Of a stretch of 64,000 bases of DNA, positions 24,499 to 34,070 are shown piece after piece. Both the position numbers and the translations under genes were made by a program. The notes beneath the pieces were generated by a model that saw nothing but the letters and a program-made list of their open reading frames with translations, made no database searches and was not told the origin of the DNA. Position 1 is the first letter of the stretch, and each line of letters opens with the position of its first letter. Origin of the DNA: Prosapia bicincta (lineage: Eukaryota > Arthropoda > Insecta > Hemiptera > Cercopidae). Location: contig JBAIZL010000005.1 of the NCBI GenBank assembly GCA_036971475.1, positions 242,770,323 through 242,834,322 on the forward strand, in the 5' to 3' direction.

Positions 24499-27400
24499 TT
24501 AATCAACAAATTTTTGTGGAAGCTTAATTTGTCTGCCACTTCTTAAATATGTCACAATTTTATTTTCTTTTGTCACATTATCTTCTTCCAGGTGTAGTTC
24601 ATGTTCATTGGTTTTTGTCACTTTTGGTTTAATCTTTTCTTTTAATTGTTCTTGGATGGTTTCTTCTTGCATTTCAAGAGGATATAGTCTTTGTATTGGT
24701 CTCAATAAACTTCCAAAAGCAGTCTTCAATTGCACTAATCTACACACTCCATCTCTACTAATGATAGTCTTTTCTATCAGTCCTATTGGCCAATCAATTC
24801 TTTTTTTATTTTCAACTTCAATCAGTACTAATTCTCCAACTTTCAACTGTCTGCCGTTTTTCTTACTTTTTAAAGCTAATTGTCCTAAATACTCAATCCT
24901 AAATCTTTTTCGCAATGCTTCTCTCAGGTGTTGTCGATAACGTACTCTCTTGTTAAGACTTTTTGTATTTACATGGTCACAATCTGGAACTCCAATTTCT
25001 TTTAAGTCATGTAAAAACATATTTGGAGTAATAGCAGTTAGGTCTGAAGAAGTTTCAGATAAATATGTCAAAGGTCTAGAATTCATGATACTTTCACAAT
25101 CACATAAGATTGTCTCCATTTCCTCATAATCCAATGACGTTTTGCCCAAGGTTTTGCGTAGCAACTGTTTCATGAGTCGGATGAGTCGCTCCCACCATCC
25201 GCCCCACCATGCAGCAGAGGGAGGGTTAAACCTCCAGTCAATTTGTTGGCATGAGCTATATTTTAAGATAGCATTCCAATCTAGAATTTTAAATGCCTTT
25301 TCTGTACCTGTGAAATTGGTACCATTGTCACTATATATTATTGATGGTCTTCCTCGCCTTGCAATAAATCTTCTAAGTGTATCTATAAATGCTTCGACAG
25401 AAAGAAACTTTACTAACTCCAAATGAACAGCACGGTATACTGCACAAGTGAATATGCAGATCCAAACTTTACTGCCATCTCGTAGAAACAAAGGTCCCGC
25501 AAAATCAATTCCAACCACTTCAAATACTGCGGCATCTCGTACTCTACTTTCAGGTAAGGGTGGAGTGATTGTTTCTACATTTTTTGAATTATGTCTCTGA
25601 CAAGGAATACATTTTTTCAAAGTATTACTTATTGTTTTTCTTCCTCTCAATTCTTGCACTACTGAAGAACCTAATCTAGCACCTATAGTAGCAGCCATTA
25701 GTTCAAGTCTGGGTATTGTCATCTTCTTTACAGGTGCTACACGTGACTTTGCCTGGATTAGCTGTAATTGAATACATGTACTAAGTTCAAAACGCATAAA
25801 TACTGCTGTTGAGTACGCAAATTTGCTGGCATCACAAAATATGTGAACTGATACAGAAATGATTACGTCATCCACACCTTGTAGCCATCGTGGAATCTTC
25901 ATCTCTTTTAATTGATCGAGTTCCTGAAACCATATATTGAATCGTTGTTTGATTTCTTCTGGTACTTCTTTGTCCCACCCACAATTATCTTTCCAGCATT
26001 CCTGCAATAATAACTTAGGGCATATGGAAATAGGACAAGTGAATCCAATAGGATCGAACAATCTGTGTGCAGTGGACAATATAACACGTTGTGTTACCAA
26101 GTTCTCTTCTAAATTTACTATTTTATGAAAACTCACAGAAATTGTGTCTTCTTTCTTGTCCCATGTGAGACCTAGGACTGAAGCCTCTGTCTTGTCTTCC
26201 AGACCAGGTTCAGTATATTCCCATCCTCGCAGCTCAAACTTTCCCAAAGAAAATATTTGTATTGCTTCTGAAATGAACTGTTTCAAATCCCTTTCATTAT
26301 TTACACCTGTAACACAGTTATCAACATAGAAACTTTTAAACAACTTTTCTATTGTACATTTAGAAAATTGATTGTCTTCAGCACACTGTACTAAATACTT
26401 CTGCAGATGGTAGTTGATGACGGCATTGAGCAAAAATGGACTACTTGAGACTCCAAAAACAACTCTTCTATGTCGGAAAATCTTGAGTGATCCATCTGTG
26501 TTTTGCCACAGAAATCTTAGGAAATCTCTGTCCTCTTCATACAAACTTATTTGCAAAAACGCCTTTTTTATGTCAGCGATAACTCCTATTTTATAAAGTC
26601 GAAAACGTAAAAGCAAGGCTGGTATTATTTCAATTAAGTTAATACCTATTTCCAAACACTGATTAAGGGAATAGTAACCCTTTTCTTTAGACGAGGCATC
26701 AAAAACCGGTCTTACTGCAGTGGTGCTGTTTTCTTTTATCACTGGTCTATGAGGTAAATAGTGACCTTCATCCCATTTGCTTATTGGGATTTCCTCAATA
26801 ACACCATCTTCCAGCCAATCTGAAAACACATTGTTATATACATTATATAAACTTTCATTTGTTAGCTTTTTCACTGAGTTTTCAAGCCTTTTTTTTGCAA
26901 GATTGAAATTTCTTGGAACTTCTGGGTGGTCTTCGGACCAAGGTAATTTGACTTCATAGCGTCCTTCTTCATTTACTCTCACAGTTTCCAAAAATTGTGT
27001 TTGAACAGAATGTTCAATTTCTTGTTTGCTTCTGGTCTGTAGTGGGTCTTTTATACCTAAAACATCCATTTCCCACAGCTTGCATATTGAATTACTTTGT
27101 ACAAACATAGAAAGTGCTGTCATAGAACTAAATTCTTTACTTTCTTGAAATTTTCCTGTCAAAACCCATCCTAAATGAGTTTCAAGGGCTATAATACCAC
27201 AATCTAGAACCTCTTTTCTTCCAGTTAGAAGTTTCCCATATATGTCAGCCCCAATTAATATCTCAATTGGACTGTCTGCATCCTGAAACAATTTAATACC
27301 TCTTTCCATCAGTTCATCAGTCCATCTTCCTGGTTTCAAGGCAGGAACATAAGTACAAATATTTATTTCACTAAGTGCCTTGAAATTACAAGAATATGTT

Positions 27401-29043
27401 TTATCTATACTTTGTAGTCTGACTTTGTAGCATGCATGATTGCGAGGCTTAGTGACCTCTCCTCCAAACAGGCCATGTAATAATGTTTCTTCACCACAAG
27501 TGTCATATTTCATTTTTTCAACAGTCGATTTCCTTATGTATGACCTCTGGGATCCACTGTCAAAAAGTAAACGCACATTGAGTTCTTTTGTGTCACTAAC
27601 AGCCTTGACAACAAGAGTTTGCATGTAAACCTGATTGCCATTCACATTGGACAAGGAATTCTCAAAATTGGGCTCAGCTTCTTTTTCCTCGCATTTAGGT
27701 TTAATGTTAGACCTATTAAAATTATTCTGCAACTTTGAACACATAAGTGGTACATGTTTTCCATTACAAATAATACATTTAACAATAGCTCTGCAATGTT
27801 TACTTAAATGTCCTACTTTTGTACAAGAAAAGCAACACCTTTTGCTAGTAAGAATATTCTGCCTTTCTTCTAAAGACATGTCCCTAGCTTTAAAACAGTT
27901 TTCACTTAAATGACCACCGTCACAAAACACACACATCGATAACTTCGTCTTATCTGTGCTTACTGTAGACGTATTTGATTTTACATTTACAAGGCCAGCT
28001 GCTGTAACATTGCTGGTAGGCCTTCTTGTATTTTTAATATGCTTATCTTTACTTGCAAAGTCTCTTTTATATGAACTCGTAGGATTATCACCTGTTGATA
28101 CTTTTGTTTTTTGTAAACCAAATCCCTGTTTAGCTAAGTTTATTCTTTCTTCTCCCTCCACTTCAATTTTCAAAAAATTCATTAGGCTATCTAGCCTACT
28201 TTTACTTTCTGACGCGGTCTCGTCCTGTTGAGAGTTAGGCCTACTTCTCTGCCAAGCTATTAATAAATCCTCCCTGAGACAAGATTCTACTAATGGGAAG
28301 AGCATAGCAGCGTACTTCTCCTTTGTTACACCTAAAGTTTCTAAACACCTTAGTTTTGACTCAATTTGATCATAAAGTGAGGAAATAGTAATTTTACTTT
28401 CACTGCTATTTAATGTTATTACAATTTTCAAGATTTCTCTTATGTAAAACTCTACTAACAGGTCATCTTTGGCAAAGCGAGATTTTAAATGTTCAATAGC
28501 CTGTTCATAACTACGTCCACATGGGGGAAAACTCTCGACAATTTCCCTAGCCTTAGTATTAGGGATAGTCGCTTGCAGGAGATACTGATACTTGTCATCA
28601 GAATCAATACAGGGGTCTTCATGGATTTTCTTAAATTGGCCCCAAAACGGCAACCAATCACTAATATCACCACCAAACTTTTTAAACTCAAGTGTGGGTA
28701 ACTTAAATTTACGTTTTTCTACATTCACACTAGTATCTGTCTTAGGCCTAGCCTTGTCAATAGCCTGTTCAACTAAATACTCAACTATTTTAAACTTGCC
28801 TGAGTATTCATCGGCAGATTCTACCTCATTTTCTAAAACTTCAGTAGATGCATTTTCATTTAGTAAAACTTCAATAATTTCTCGGTCTAAGACCTCCAAT
28901 TGATTATGTTTTTCACGTAATAGCTCTAAATTAGCTTTTAACAAAATCACATCATCTTCATTTTTTATGGATTCTAATAATGTATTGTGTAAACGTGAAA
29001 ATCCAGTTCTAAACAATTTTCTTTTCTTTTTCAGAGCATCCAT
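24499..29043 (-). CDS. BEL/Pao gag-pol polyprotein with RNase H/integrase-junction deletion
   Basis: 1514 codons from an ATG at 29043. The Gag region (about 110-210, LPTLEFKKFGGDISDWLPFW) is the DUF1759 type. Zinc knuckles lie at 371-435 (CVFCDGGHLSENC, CFSCTKVGHLSKHC, CIICNGKHVPLMC). The protease has LLFDSGS at 493-499. Reverse transcriptase covers about 765-960: IADIKKAFLQISL (822-834), FGVSSSPFLLNA (863-874) and a catalytic box reading YVDN (906-909). A peptidase-A17/BEL-type connection and RNase H start follow (FCDASKFAYSTAVF, 1069-1082), up to PRLELMAATIGARL. At about residue 1131 the sequence jumps to RKTISNTLKKCIPCQR, the second half of the integrase zinc motif. The integrase core is present with D1180, D1239 and E1285. 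BEL Pol normally has some hundreds of residues at the jump; their loss is in frame. Expected to be packaged but not self-sufficient. Confidence 0.93.
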   Translation of the reverse strand: MDALKKKRKLFRTGFSRLHNTLLESIKNEDDVILLKANLELLREKHNQLEVLDREIIEVLLNENASTEVLENEVESADEYSGKFKIVEYLVEQAIDKARPKTDTSVNVEKRKFKLPTLEFKKFGGDISDWLPFWGQFKKIHEDPCIDSDDKYQYLLQATIPNTKAREIVESFPPCGRSYEQAIEHLKSRFAKDDLLVEFYIREILKIVITLNSSESKITISSLYDQIESKLRCLETLGVTKEKYAAMLFPLVESCLREDLLIAWQRSRPNSQQDETASESKSRLDSLMNFLKIEVEGEERINLAKQGFGLQKTKVSTGDNPTSSYKRDFASKDKHIKNTRRPTSNVTAAGLVNVKSNTSTVSTDKTKLSMCVFCDGGHLSENCFKARDMSLEERQNILTSKRCCFSCTKVGHLSKHCRAIVKCIICNGKHVPLMCSKLQNNFNRSNIKPKCEEKEAEPNFENSLSNVNGNQVYMQTLVVKAVSDTKELNVRLLFDSGSQRSYIRKSTVEKMKYDTCGEETLLHGLFGGEVTKPRNHACYKVRLQSIDKTYSCNFKALSEINICTYVPALKPGRWTDELMERGIKLFQDADSPIEILIGADIYGKLLTGRKEVLDCGIIALETHLGWVLTGKFQESKEFSSMTALSMFVQSNSICKLWEMDVLGIKDPLQTRSKQEIEHSVQTQFLETVRVNEEGRYEVKLPWSEDHPEVPRNFNLAKKRLENSVKKLTNESLYNVYNNVFSDWLEDGVIEEIPISKWDEGHYLPHRPVIKENSTTAVRPVFDASSKEKGYYSLNQCLEIGINLIEIIPALLLRFRLYKIGVIADIKKAFLQISLYEEDRDFLRFLWQNTDGSLKIFRHRRVVFGVSSSPFLLNAVINYHLQKYLVQCAEDNQFSKCTIEKLFKSFYVDNCVTGVNNERDLKQFISEAIQIFSLGKFELRGWEYTEPGLEDKTEASVLGLTWDKKEDTISVSFHKIVNLEENLVTQRVILSTAHRLFDPIGFTCPISICPKLLLQECWKDNCGWDKEVPEEIKQRFNIWFQELDQLKEMKIPRWLQGVDDVIISVSVHIFCDASKFAYSTAVFMRFELSTCIQLQLIQAKSRVAPVKKMTIPRLELMAATIGARLGSSVVQELRGRKTISNTLKKCIPCQRHNSKNVETITPPLPESRVRDAAVFEVVGIDFAGPLFLRDGSKVWICIFTCAVYRAVHLELVKFLSVEAFIDTLRRFIARRGRPSIIYSDNGTNFTGTEKAFKILDWNAILKYSSCQQIDWRFNPPSAAWWGGWWERLIRLMKQLLRKTLGKTSLDYEEMETILCDCESIMNSRPLTYLSETSSDLTAITPNMFLHDLKEIGVPDCDHVNTKSLNKRVRYRQHLREALRKRFRIEYLGQLALKSKKNGRQLKVGELVLIEVENKKRIDWPIGLIEKTIISRDGVCRLVQLKTAFGSLLRPIQRLYPLEMQEETIQEQLKEKIKPKVTKTNEHELHLEEDNVTKENKIVTYLRSGRQIKLPQKFVD

Positions 29044-29093
29044 TATAAAATACTTACTAATGGATCATAGATTTTAACTGTAACCAAATTATT

Positions 29094-29111
29094 ATCCTGT
29101 CACGGTCGCCA
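29094..29111 (-). other. BEL primer-binding site for tRNA-Arg
   Basis: The minus strand reads TGGCGACCGTGACAGGAT two nt inside the 5' LTR. Its complement, ATCCTGTCACGGTCGCCA, is the 3' end plus CCA of insect tRNA-Arg, as I know that tRNA. This defines the start of reverse transcription and confirms element orientation. Confidence 0.88.
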
Positions 29112-29113
29112 TA

Positions 29114-29365
29114 TGTTGTTTCTATAAACTTTTGACACTGCCGCTACAGGCGGAACACTCGTCATATTTATATAATTATGCTGGTAATAAAACTTATTTC
29201 ATATTTAAACACTATTTATTACTTCACATCTTTCTTAAAACAAAACTCTAAACAAAGAAACTGAGAAAAACCTAAAACAATTACAAATCATCTGTTAATT
29301 TATATAATGTTCTTTTTCTTTTTTTTTCATAGAGGATTGTCATAGAGTATTATATTATTGCATTC

Positions 29366-29371
<6 letters not shown>
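29114..29371 (-). repeat. BEL 5' LTR (258 bp)
   Basis: Identical by eye to the 3' LTR; contains the promoter region for minus-strand transcription. Confidence 0.96.

Positions 29372-29442
<71 letters not shown>
29372..29442. repeat. (TA)n microsatellite, right half
   Basis: Continuation of the TA tract interrupted by the BEL insertion, with TAATTATATACATA interruptions. Confidence 0.9.
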
Positions 29443-29446
<4 letters not shown>

Positions 29447-29448
29447 AA

Positions 29449-29492
29449 AACAACATAGGATATTCATATACAAGAATATTTATTAATTTATA
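29449..29492. repeat. Third arm of the 24-kb palindrome family
   Basis: AACAACATAGGATATTCATA followed by TACAAGAATATTTATTAATT repeats the arm sequence at 24009 and 24051-24091. Confidence 0.8.
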
Positions 29493-29504
29493 TTCAAAGC
29501 TTTT

Positions 29505-30369
29505 CGTTGGTAAACAGGAATGAAATGATCCGTGGGCGGTTTAACCGGTTTGCAGATTATCCGGGGTCTGCCATTGTTTTACATATATCCAGTATTTATT
29601 CCAATCAGATTCATGCGTTTAAATTTCCAAACGGTGAATTACGGCTTAAATACATATAAGGCTTAGAAAGTTAAGATGAAAGGAATAGATATGTAAATAT
29701 GTACGAACTAATTTTTACATTGAAAGGGAAGCATCCCCACGTGGGCCAGCGAAATAAAAGAGGCGAGCAGACTACTGTATATAAGAGACAATGACAAAAT
29801 GCTTGGACGCCCGAAAACCTAATGCGTGTAAACAATCATAAGATTGTAAACAAATATCAGCTAATCTCGGCTATAAATAGTCTAGGACGTGGCATATGCA
29901 TTATCTATGTCTGTCATATACATTATCGATCTTTATGGCTTTGTGACACAAGTAAACACTGTGCGACAAAATGGTTAGATCTCACATTACAGCTAAATCA
30001 ATGCTCACAAAAAAAACGAAAGTTACAGATTTTTTTGTATTATTTGTAAAGGATATTAAATATGTACATACATACTTACTTTTGACATATACTTATGTAC
30101 GTATTGTAAATAGTTAGACATATAAATGTAGGCTACATGTTATAATCCGTTAAATACATCGACATTTTATATTATTTTTTGTATTTCTTTTGTCCTCTGA
30201 AGATTATTTGTGAATTGCATTAACCGGGGTCATTATTTGTGTAACTTATGGTATAATAATCGATTATCGATCGTTTTGCGTATTCTATGTTCATAGCGGA
30301 TTATCCGGGGAATTCGTTATCCAGCGTTGCCGCCCGGGCCACCCTATTCCACGGATAATCGGGAGTTTA

Positions 30370-30372
<3 letters not shown>
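29505..30372. mobile_element. Pogo/Tigger-like element remnant
   Basis: The right end GGATAATCGGGAGTTTACTG followed by TA is the inverted CAGTAAACTCCCGATTATCC terminus shared with the MITE at 48361. Internal GATTATCCGGGG and TTATCCGGGGAATTCG motifs recur. The left terminus is truncated around 29505-29550. No transposase frame survives; frames of up to 75 codons here show no motif. Confidence 0.55.
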
Positions 30373-30432
<60 letters not shown>

Positions 30433-30452
30433 CCTATATATATATATGTATA
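30373..30452. repeat. (TA)n microsatellite
   Basis: TA tract with a GGCC interruption directly following the pogo-like right end. Confidence 0.93.
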
Positions 30453-31392
30453 TCACCAAGAAGCTTCAGACTACAGAAAAAGTAAAAGGATAGATTGTCA
30501 TTATTGAAAGGGCGATATATATTCTTGTTACTGTTATCGTACCTCTGTTAGTCATTTAAGCATTATCACACCATTCATCCGATCGACATGAAACCTTGCG
30601 ATTAGTTTCTAGAATGTAAATCTATCCTACGATAGGTGAAGCGCATGTACACACGAAACATTAGGTTCAATTTATTACTGAATTCATTTAGGTTTACAAT
30701 TTTAATTCTAACAAATTTAATTTTAAAATTAAAACGCTTTTGTTTCCTTAGAATTCTTTTTTTCTGATACCGCAGCAACGTGCGACGGGTAAGATATTTA
30801 TGTTACTACAATTAAAATAATTTATCTAATTTAACTAAACCTTTTAATAATATATGTAAGTGCAAAAACATTAATAAATTGCATTAAACTTAAATAATAA
30901 ATTACACTGTATAATAACTTCTTCATTTATATTAGACTAGTGGTGTCACGATTGCAAACTTTAGATAGATTATATATGAATGTTAGTTAACATGCGGTTA
31001 TAAAACTGATTAACAACAGTAATATCTCCGTAGTACCCGGTAACCATTTTGAATTGAAATATTATTTAAACAGCTTCTTTTGTATTCAACTATGGCTGTT
31101 ACAAGTTGGAAAGGAAAATTATTGTGTAAGGGCGGTTGTAGTTCAACCCATTCCAAGCGGTGTGACACAAACGATAATTATTCTAGTGTTAAACTCTTTA
31201 TTTACTGCTGTAAAAGGCGGAAGCTCGTCGTTGCACCAACATGTATGCCCTGCTAAATATGTGTCAAGGACGTTTGAATAATGACATGTGATCCTTAATA
31301 AGTTTATTTTGTGTAAGAGGTGAAGGACAAGTTATTTAATATCAAGTGTAGATATTTTTTGATAATTGTGTGTAATACATGATATAATAATT
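30453..31392. other. Non-coding sequence
   Basis: AT-rich; no gene or repeat structure supported. Confidence 0.5.
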
Positions 31393-31617
31393 AGTATTCT
31401 TATTTAGAGTATCATAATTACCTGCCATTCCCAACATTGCCACACTACTCGTTGACGCGTTTCGGAGGACCCTCCATTGGTCAGAACGTTTTATGAACTT
31501 TATGAACATTGGAGTTCATAAAAAGTTCTGACTGATGGAGATCCTTCGAAACGCCCCAAGGAGTAGCGTGACAATATTGGGAATGGCAGGTAATTATGAT
31601 TCTCTAAATAAGAATAT
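31393..31617. mobile_element. Hairpin MITE A
   Basis: Near-perfect inverted repeat: ATCATAATTACCTGCCATTC and CCAACATTGCCACACTACTC at the left are inverted at the right (GAGTAGCGTGACAATATTGG and GAATGGCAGGTAATTATGAT). The apex region is around 31500-31512. No coding capacity. Confidence 0.85.
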
Positions 31618-31639
31618 ACATCCTAGCGGAAAAATTATC

Positions 31640-31755
31640 AAAAGTGTAATCTATAGTATTATACGAGTATAGTATAGTATAGTAATCTATATATAGTAAT
31701 CTGTATATAGTAATCTATATATAGTAATCTAATACTATAGTATAGTAATCTTGTA
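31640..31755. repeat. TATAGTAATC tandem repeat
   Basis: Short units of the type TATATATAGTAATCTG repeated irregularly. Confidence 0.8.
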
Positions 31756-31824
31756 TTATATACATACAATATGTGTACTTAAAAAAAATTTTTGAAAGAA
31801 AAGTATAAATAGCATCTAATTCCT

Positions 31825-31861
31825 CACGCGCGCACACACACACACACATACATACACATAT

Positions 31862-31920
<59 letters not shown>
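31825..31920. repeat. Compound (CA)n / (TA)n microsatellite
   Basis: GCGCACACACACA... grading through TACATA units into a long TA tract. Confidence 0.92.
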
Positions 31921-31922
<2 letters not shown>

Positions 31923-32057
31923 TTAAATTTTAAGAAATAAAAATATGAAGGTAAAATAAAAATTTTTAGAGTTTTAATAATTAGTTTTGAAGATTAGATT
32001 AGAGATTTGAGTCATATTGTTAAAAATAAATTAATCAGTAAACAAGCACTCTCAAGA

Positions 32058-33219
32058 CAGAATACTATATTCAATGTCTTAGATGATATGGCAGAAGTGT
32101 AACATATTTGGCAATGTTAAAATGTAGGTCAGTTTTGTATGTCAGAATATGATTGTCCTTGAAGATGCCAGTACTATTGGTGGAGAACACTTTGAACACT
32201 TTCTTATAATAAATATATTCCTATGTATTTATAATGATCTTGTTTAGTGATACAATATGTATATATACAACATACGGTTACTAATTCTTATGATTAAGGG
32301 TTAATCTTTAACGATCTATAATTTACTTATTATACTTTTGATATAGTTTGCGACCAGACTTTTTGCTAACTAAAAGTTGTTAAATTGTTAACTTGGACTT
32401 GAAGGAAACGTTTTCGTCTTACGACTTATTCAGCCTCGTATTTTTGCCGCTAGGAATGCTACAGTTGTGCTCCTCGGTACCATTGTTTTGAAAGTTAGAA
32501 GTGATGTGGTCAAAGAGTATGTGTGTATAATTATCAGATTTTTAAAATTAAATATATTACTTTTCATTATTTGTATCTTCGTCAACTTGTGTATATACAA
32601 ATGTACATACAATGTATACAGTATACTTGTGTAGGAACTTAATTACAGTACCGTTTTTTAATGCTAAATGAAGATGAGGTTTTGGGGAGATGTACATCAA
32701 CTTGGTCCGTAGAAGAGCTCTTCTAATTTTCTGAAGGGGTAACACTCAATCAACCTTTTTTGAAAGGTTTATATTCACAAAACATAATTACACAAATATA
32801 TGAAAAATCTAGAAATTCCGCTTAAATTCAATATATAATAGGTCAAACCATATAAAATGTAGAAAGTTACAGTAGAATTTTCTCTCATAGAGCTACCTTG
32901 CTAAAATCTCAAAGAACCAATAAACATGGTTTCCCCACTCTCCAGCAATCCATAAGAACCAGAAGATCCGTTACAGTCCTCATTCCTACACGTGAGCAAA
33001 TAGAGAAGATTGTTAAGGCACTTTGGTCTATAGAAGTTTATCATCGAGAATTAAAACAAACTTGTGGTATTGAAAGCTGTCAGGCATGCACGGGTCGAGC
33101 TCAAAGAAATCATATTTGCCTTGCTGTATTGGCATGGCTTTATATGAACAAAAGGAGGATAAATGAAAAAATTCAACATTAAATGAGCTCTACTACAGGA
33201 GAGTGTTTAGGCTACATAT
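32058..33219. repeat. Tandem duplication, copy 1 (1162 bp)
   Basis: Starts CAGAATACTATATTCAATGT and ends GTGTTTAGGCTACATAT. It is followed directly by a second copy with scattered substitutions and two large gaps. Copy 1 contains the transposase fragment at 32898-33182. Confidence 0.88.
32898..33182 (+). pseudogene. C-terminal fragment of a bacterial IS4-like DDE transposase
   Basis: 94 codons. Residues from about 32 on read as the end of a DDE transposase of the IS4/IS701 type (DDE_Tnp_1 fold): LWSIEVYHRELKQTCGIE, then GRAQRNHICLAVLAWLYMN. The E...K spacing (E, six residues, K) fits the IS4 YREK signature, with the expected Arg before W replaced by Leu. The first ~30 residues are shared with copy 2 of the duplication and may be host-derived; they sit after a TTTCCCCACTCTCCAG run resembling a splice acceptor. 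The N-terminal catalytic Asp residues are absent, so it cannot be active. It could be old bacterial transfer, a eukaryotic relative of such elements, or assembly contamination; the embedding in a duplicated AT-rich host repeat argues against contamination. Confidence 0.6.
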
Positions 33220-33220
33220 A

Positions 33221-34070
33221 CAGAATACTATATTAAATGTCTTAGATGATATGCAGCAGTGTAACATATTTGGCAATGTTAAATATAAGTCAGCTGTGTC
33301 TTGTATGTCAGAATATGATTATTCTTGAAGATGCCAGTACTATAGTTTAAGAACGCTTTGTTTAAATAAATATATTCATATGTATTTATAATGATCTTGT
33401 TTTAGTGACATAATATTTATATATACAACATACGGTTGTCCTTGTCTTATGATTAAGAGTTAATCTTTAACGATCTATAATTATCAGATTTTTTAAATTA
33501 AATATATTACTTTTCATAATTTGTATCTTCGTCAACTTGTGTATATACAAATGTACATACAATGTATACAGTATACATGACGACGTGTAGGAACGTAATT
33601 ACAGTACCGTTTTTTTTTATTGCTAAATGAAGACGAGCTTTTGGGGAGATGTACACCATTATCAACTTGGTCCGTAGCTGAGCTATTCTAATTTAGAATG
33701 TAAGGTAGGGGATAACACTCAATCAAACGTTTTGAAACGCTTCATATCCACAAACAGTAGTTACACAAATATATGAAAAATCTAGAAATTTCACTTAAAT
33801 TCAATATATAATAGGTCAAACCATATAAAATGTAGAAGTTACTCTCAATACAAACTTACAAAACCCAGTTACAGTAGGATTCTTTCTCATAGAACTACCT
33901 TGCTAAAATCTCAAAGAACCAATAAACATGGTTTCCCCACTCTCCAGCAATCCATAAGAACCAGAAGATCCGATACAGTCAGTATTAATAAAGAAATGAA
34001 TCCCCAGAAACGATCTCCTTCACCCAACATTAAATGAGCTCTACTACAGGAAAGTGTTTAGGCTACATAT
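33221..34070. repeat. Tandem duplication, copy 2 (850 bp)
   Basis: Repeats copy 1 but lacks about 200 bp equivalent to 32325-32535 (loss between ATAATT repeats) and most of the transposase segment, which is replaced by ~45 bp ending in CACCCAACATTAAATGAGCT. Confidence 0.88.

Larger units (their letters stand above)
24178..29371 (-). mobile_element. BEL/Pao LTR retrotransposon with internal deletion
   Basis: Minus-strand order: 5' LTR (29114-29371), tRNA-Arg primer-binding site, one gag-pol frame (29043-24499), polypurine tract, 3' LTR (24178-24435). The LTRs start TGTTG and end CAACA and show no difference. The flanks offer ATATA on both sides (24173-24177 and 29372-29376), consistent with a 5-bp duplication but uninformative in a TA microsatellite. 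The frame lacks most of RNase H and the zinc-finger histidines of integrase, so this copy should be non-autonomous. Confidence 0.95.

Noticed and set aside
24608..28903. Many plus-strand frames of 60-110 codons opposite the BEL gene
   Set aside because: Antisense shadows of the BEL gag-pol frame.
32430..32745. Minus frames in the first duplicate copy
   Set aside because: The second copy carries gaps and changes that break them; no motif recognised.
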